Below, in pieces: positions 59,525-64,000 of a stretch of 64,000 nucleotides of DNA. The notes beneath the pieces are model-generated. The model was not told the origin of the DNA. It made no database searches and saw only the letters and a list, made by a program, of their open reading frames with translations. Numbering within the stretch: the stretch's first letter is position 1; the number at the start of each line of letters is the position of its first letter. This DNA is from Piliocolobus tephrosceles (lineage: Eukaryota > Chordata > Mammalia > Primates > Cercopithecidae): NCBI RefSeq assembly GCF_002776525.5, contig NC_045438.1:159407920-159471919 (forward strand), read 5' to 3'. The position numbers and the translations under genes are program-made.

Positions 59525-59594
59525 GATGATAGCAAGGAGTAAGCACTGACTTGATACCTGTCGCTGGGCTCAGGGCTGTGCACAATCTATTTCA
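59525..59594 (+). mobile_element. MIR 5' half
   Basis: AGTAAGCACTGACTTGATAC, CTGGGCTCAGGGCTGTGCAC and TCTATTTCATGACA resemble the sense MIR 5' half. The other half is at 59835-59975. Confidence 0.6.
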
Positions 59595-59834
59595 TGACAG
59601 TGTAGAGTTAACCTTAGTTTCTGAATTGAAATCCAACCCTGCTCCACCACTCAGTAGCTCTGTCCTTGGCAAGTTACCTAGTTTCTCTGTGTGCTGTATC
59701 TTCAGACATAAAATGAGAATAATACTAATAATGATACCTCATAGGACTGTTGTAAGGATAAATTCATTCAATCCATACAAAGCCTTTAGAATAGTGCCCA
59801 CTACTTCATAAGTGCTCAGAAAATGTTTTCCGTT
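59595..59834 (-). mobile_element. MIR SINE inserted in another MIR
   Basis: Clear antisense MIR: CTTGGCAAGTTACCTAGTTT, TAGGACTGTTGTAAGGATAA, GAATAGTGCCCACTACTTCA and AAGTGCTCAGAAAATG. Confidence 0.85.
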
Positions 59835-59975
59835 GTTTCTATAATTATCCCCATTTGACAGATGAGGAAACTGAGGCTCAGGCAGATTAAGTCACCTACC
59901 GAAGGTCACAGGCTACAGAATGGGGACACACAACTACTCTTTCTAAGATTCATCACTGCCCCTAGTCCAACAGTA
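59835..59975 (+). mobile_element. MIR 3' half
   Basis: Sense MIR core: TTATCCCCATTTGACAGATG, AGGAAACTGAGGCTCAGGCA and CGAAGGTCACAGGCTAC. Confidence 0.8.
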
Positions 59976-60100
59976 AAACTTCCTCCTGTCTCCAGTCCAT
60001 CACCTTTCTCAGACAAGGCAGAGACACTAGCCCCAGCATGGCACCTGATCAGTGAGGCACAGCTATGGCACAAGCAAAATCCCTACAATCTGCCCATGCA

Positions 60101-60398
60101 TTTTTTTTCTTTTTTTGAGATGAAGTCCCACTGTGTCGCCCAGGCTGGAGTGCAGTGGCACAATCTCAGCTCCCTGCAACCTCCACCTCCTGGGTTCAAG
60201 CAATTCTCCTGCCTCAGTCTCCCAAGTAGCTGTGATTACAGACGTGTGCCAACACGTCCGGCTAATTTTTGCATTTTTAGTAGAGACGGGGTTTCACCAT
60301 GTTGGTGAGGCTGGTCTAAAACTCCTGACCTCAAGTGATCCGCCCGCCTCGGCCTCCCAAAGTACTGGGATTACAGGCATGAGCCACCGTGACTGGCC
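60101..60398 (-). mobile_element. Full-length Alu (AluS-like), antisense
   Basis: Antisense dimeric Alu. Target duplication TGCCCATGCA (60091-60100) and TGCCTATGCA (60399-60408), 9 of 10. Confidence 0.95.
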
Positions 60399-60427
60399 TG
60401 CCTATGCAATATTTACAGCAAACTAAA

Positions 60428-60464
60428 ACTAAAAAAAATAAAAAAATAAAAAAATAAAAAAATT
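60428..60464. repeat. (AAAAAAT)n simple repeat
   Basis: Short A-rich array with T every six or seven bases. Confidence 0.9.
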
Positions 60465-60553
60465 GCTGCTTATCTGATTATCTGATACTGAGATCTGAGA
60501 TCTAACTGAAAGTCTTATATTTACATTTGCTAAATCTAACCAACCTACAAGAC

Positions 60554-60583
60554 GTGTGTGTGTGTGTGTGTATATGTGTGTGT
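60554..60583. repeat. (TG)n microsatellite
   Basis: (GT)n interrupted by ATAT. Confidence 0.9.
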
Positions 60584-62718
60584 AAAGTCACTTGGACCTT
60601 CCAAGAACGTTTGTCACCTTATTGCTGGCATTCTTGGGGAAGAGATTAAGTTACAGGGCAGACCATGAAGGCAGACGTCCTGTGTCTCCCTGCCTTATGA
60701 AGAGCTCTGAGATATCAGTGAACACCTTTGGTGCTAGCAGAAGATATCTGTTAGAAGACACTGAAGTAGGTCTGTGGAAGATGGTTTAGCAAACCCATTA
60801 AATAAGAGAAGTGGGGTCTGATTTCTTGGGAGTGGCTCATGAACAATCTCAGCTCAGCCTGCATCATGTGTTTCAAGAGATTTCCATTTGCTGAATATTT
60901 TATGATGTTTATTTCCCCCCTTGACTTTAGGAGCTTTCACATGCATGATTGCAGGTTGAAAAAAACGTGGTAGCTTGTGGCACTGCCCACTAAAACCTTG
61001 TTTTCCTAATATTTGGCTTGGGTTAAGTAAGAAATGACACCCTCCTAAATTGATCTTCCTCCTCCATCCATCCCAGGGATGCAAGATTCACTTTTACCTT
61101 TTCCAGCAAACTTTAAACTGTCTCAGATACCATGTGCAGCATCCACACTGCCCTTACTTCAGGAGTCTTACCAAGAACTTGGGCTATTGTGGATGCAGAT
61201 CCAGACATCCCACTACTGGACTCCAGACATCCAGACACATGTGGATTTGGGATAGCATCATGCCATATGCAGGTCAAAGAGGAGCATCCTCTTAAGACTG
61301 GAAATAGGGTTGTAGGGTATTACACCTGGTGTTTTCTTCAGACTTCTCCCTAACTTCCCACACTTTGTTTCTTAGTCAAGGACTTTGGTTCTTGCTCTGA
61401 GCCTTGCTAGTAGGTACTTTCAGACAGTGGAATTGTATTGCTTCTCTCTACTTCTGTTCATTCTTTGTTTGCTGGTGTCTTGGGATTCCTATTTCCTATA
61501 TTAGGGCTCCTAAATTTACTACAATGGCATAGAATTCCAAAAAGTGAGGATCCTTTGGTGCTTTGGCTGCCTGACCTACCTTCCCACGGCCGAGTCCACT
61601 TTCATGAAGAGGAGGAAGAACTCTAATGGAGGAGAGAATGGCTCCCAGAGCCCTAAATGTGGGCTGCATTACCGTTAAAGCAGACAGACTTCCCACTCTG
61701 GCTGCCTCATTCTCCTGCTCATTTGTTGTGTATTGTAAAAATTCAAGTGGAAGGATAACTGATATTGACAATATTTTGAGTTGAATTGAGGACAAATTAA
61801 TGCTAATGTTCTTATTCTACATCTCTAGGACATCTACTTCGGTATTCTGAACAATTATTTGGTTTACTTGAAATTGTTTCAATAATTTTTTCACTCTGTT
61901 TTGAAAGAATCAAGACTCTGAGCATCTGAAGCATGCAGGCAAAGATGTCCTAAATGAATAAAGTTAGGAAAGATGTTTGTTTTATCACACCATCTCTGAC
62001 ATTCCAAATTCTCTGGCTTAGTTTCCTTGTTCTCCACAAATTGGCTGGTGATATTAAAATCTTTAAGAATTGCCTTCCTGAGATACTTTTCTTGTTCAAT
62101 TCTTTGGAACAAAGATTTATCTCTTAATTTTTTTTTTTTTTTTTTTTTTGGTGGGGGGTGAAGAATTAATTCCAGAACTTGATTTGGGAATGTTGAAATC
62201 AACTCAGGTCTTTTGAGTTACTCCATATTCCATTCAAGGGAAGTTTCCCCTCTCCTGAATTCCCTCAGCCAAACTTTAAAGGTTTCTCAGACAGCATCAG
62301 GCTACGTGAAATAGACAGAGGTGGCTGTTCAGCCCAAAGCTGCTGACCCAACTGTGGGCCATAATTCATAGCCTGAAAAGGCGGTGGGCTCAACAGCAAG
62401 GACAGTGTAAAATTCCCCTTCTGAAACAGGATGATGACTTTGCCTCTGTTGTGATGTTCAGGTTACTGGCTTCACAAATGGAAGGAAAGGAAAAGGAGGG
62501 TATTAGGCAAAGAAAAGTAGAACTTGAAACACTGGGGGAAATATACCTGAGATACACTTTTCTAAAGGCTTGCATATTCAGCTGCAGATGTTTTTCCATA
62601 AAGCAAACCTGACGATTTTACTTCTCATTTAAGGTTTTTACCAGGTGTTAGGTTTTTGTAAAAGGAAGTCCAAACACTTTTGTGTGGCCCATACCAGGCA
62701 CTTCAAAGTCTGGCTTGG
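60584..62718. other. Unassigned interval
   Basis: About 2.1 kb with no supported gene. A 22-T run at 62128-62149 could be the tail of an unrecognised antisense insertion. 61180-61250 has three ATCCAGACA(C/T) repeats in a short open stretch. Confidence 0.4.
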
Positions 62719-62855
62719 CCAGTCTAATACCCCAATATTTAATTAGAGGTACAAATGTTGTTTCTCTACTCAACTGGAAATGGGGAGGCCTAGTTACAAG
62801 AAAGAGACAGCATTCCTTGCCCTTAGAACACTGTCTACAAGGGCAACAAATGCAT
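62719..62855 (+). repeat. 137-bp inverted repeat, left arm
   Basis: From CCAGTCTAATACCCCAATAT to GGGCAACAAATGCAT. Its reverse complement is at 63153-63288 with about 88% identity. Both arms therefore translate to the same peptide type in opposite directions (here YLIRGTNVVSLLNWKW). Confidence 0.92.
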
Positions 62856-63152
62856 CTCTTTCAGCCTCTCCTGGTTATCCCACACTTCACTGGGCTTTTT
62901 TTTTTTTTTATTGAAAACCACTCACAATTCACCACTTCCTAGCTAGCCTTGATTGGTCCTTTCTTTTTAAATTGGAACATGCAATTTCATTTAAGAAAAT
63001 CGTATCTATAACTTAAATAAATATAAATGTATATATTTATAATTGTACATCTATGTATCCTTCACGGCCCTGTCTCTGCCAAATGCATGTGTCTGTGCTC
63101 TCTACATTCACAGACATTAGAGCGTGCTGTTAAAGTCTGTTTTGTCTGTTTT
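62856..63152. other. Loop of the inverted repeat
   Basis: About 300 bp, AT-rich. No gene seen. Confidence 0.5.
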
Positions 63153-63288
63153 CATGTCTGTTGCCCCTGCAGACAGTGCTCTAAGGGCAGGGAATACTGT
63201 CTCATCCTCGTAACTAGGCCTGTCCATTTCCAGTTCAGTAGAGAAACAATATTTGTACCTTTAATTAAATATTGGGGGATTAGACTGG
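63153..63288 (-). repeat. 137-bp inverted repeat, right arm
   Basis: CATGTCTGTTGCCCCTGCAG to GGGGGATTAGACTGG. The minus strand reads YLIKGTNIVSLLNWKW, the counterpart of the left arm. Repeat family not recognised. Confidence 0.92.
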
Positions 63289-63337
63289 CATTATGCTTCA
63301 GGACTAAACCACAAATTAAAAAATGATTTACTTTGTA

Positions 63338-63364
63338 CACACACACACAGACAGACACACACAC
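63338..63364. repeat. (CA)n microsatellite
   Basis: ACACACACACAGACAGACAC with flanking CA units. Confidence 0.9.
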
Positions 63365-64000
63365 CTCAATTCTGTATTATCAAGGTTGCAGTTGCAGAGG
63401 GCAAGATAAAATTCAGCAAGAAATCTCCAACTGCCTTCTACACGAAATATGCAAAAGAAATATACAATGTGATGGATACCTTCAAAGGAAATGTGAAGTT
63501 ATTAGGCAAAAAGCACAAGATGACTATCATCAGGCACAAAACATGTGCTCCAGACGGTAGGAATGACACAGAAAAGGCAGAGCACCGAGGAAGAATGAGC
63601 TGTCAGGGAGGGCTCTGAGGAGGTGAGACCATGCGAAGGGTGAGGGGATGCATGGAGGAAGATCCGGGGGCGGAATCTAAGGACATCACTGCCCAGTCAG
63701 CAGCTGGGAGAGAAAGATACAAGGGACACCTTTTAAGGAAAGGACATCCAATTCCAGATGGAAATCTTGTCAGTCAATATTGACCTTATGACCTTTGACC
63801 TTCAAGCTTTCTTGTTCTCCCACTGTCATACTTTTTAAAATGACGAATCATGAAGTATAGACAAATGCCTGGAGAGAAAAATCACATTTTAGACTAAAAC
63901 TCAAAAGCATTCGTAGTAGAAACTACTTAATACTGGTTGTGACATTTTTATGAGAATAGGCCCCAGATTCTCTAAATTTGTCTACTGGACTCTTTTTTTG
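63365..64000. other. Unassigned interval, possible ancient repeat at 63600-63700
   Basis: CTGTCAGGGAGGGCTCTGAG followed by GAGGTGAGACCATGCGAAG resembles a common ancient interspersed repeat, family not identified. No gene. Confidence 0.35.

Overview
The window is nuclear DNA from a catarrhine primate, probably human. It carries several Alu elements including an AluY-type copy, a young L1PA 3' end, older L1 and HAL1 pieces, MIR and L2 remnants, a MaLR LTR and class I, II and III endogenous retrovirus pieces. The background is AT-rich. I found no convincing protein-coding gene, no rRNA or tRNA gene and no CRISPR array. Almost all open reading frames over 60 codons are decayed L1 or ERV sequence, low-complexity purine repeat or chance. 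A 10-base N run inside a GAAA/GGAA repeat marks an unresolved length in the assembly.

Layout. 0.35-3.5 kb: a 5'-inverted (twin-primed) L1, with a (CA)n at the inversion point and a small internally deleted ERV inside it. 3.7-9.4 kb: an old sense-strand L1M broken by an Alu and a (GGAA)n. 11.6-17.6 kb: two antisense L1s back to back; the second has lost most of ORF2, so ORF1 is joined in frame to the ORF2 C-terminus, and it keeps a 5'UTR of tandem monomers. 19.7-22.2 kb: AT-rich sequence with an inverted repeat, a direct repeat and a 5'-truncated L1PA. 22-36 kb: mostly unassigned sequence with MIR, HAL1, a free left Alu monomer, L2 and simple repeats. 36.67-37.03 kb: a solo LTR with perfect 6-bp target duplications, retained CpGs and a TATA box. 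37.8-38.1 kb: a candidate conserved regulatory element with a paired 19-bp motif. 39.3-46.7 kb: Alus, a second 5'-inverted L1, a long polypurine tract that appears to be an expanded Alu tail, and another L1 3' end. 48.7-51.9 kb: an ERVL pol remnant, then an MST-type LTR. 52-64 kb: MIR, L2 and Alu elements, including a MIR inserted in a MIR and a MIR inserted in an L2, and a 137-bp inverted repeat near the end.

Nothing here acts as a gene pathway. What the region records is insertion history: nested insertions, target-site duplications, two twin-priming events and an internal L1 deletion. The best leads for host function are the 37.8-38.1 kb element and three short intervals flanked by splice-like signals, all inference. 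Family names come from memory of consensus sequences, and boundaries without a stated duplication are approximate.
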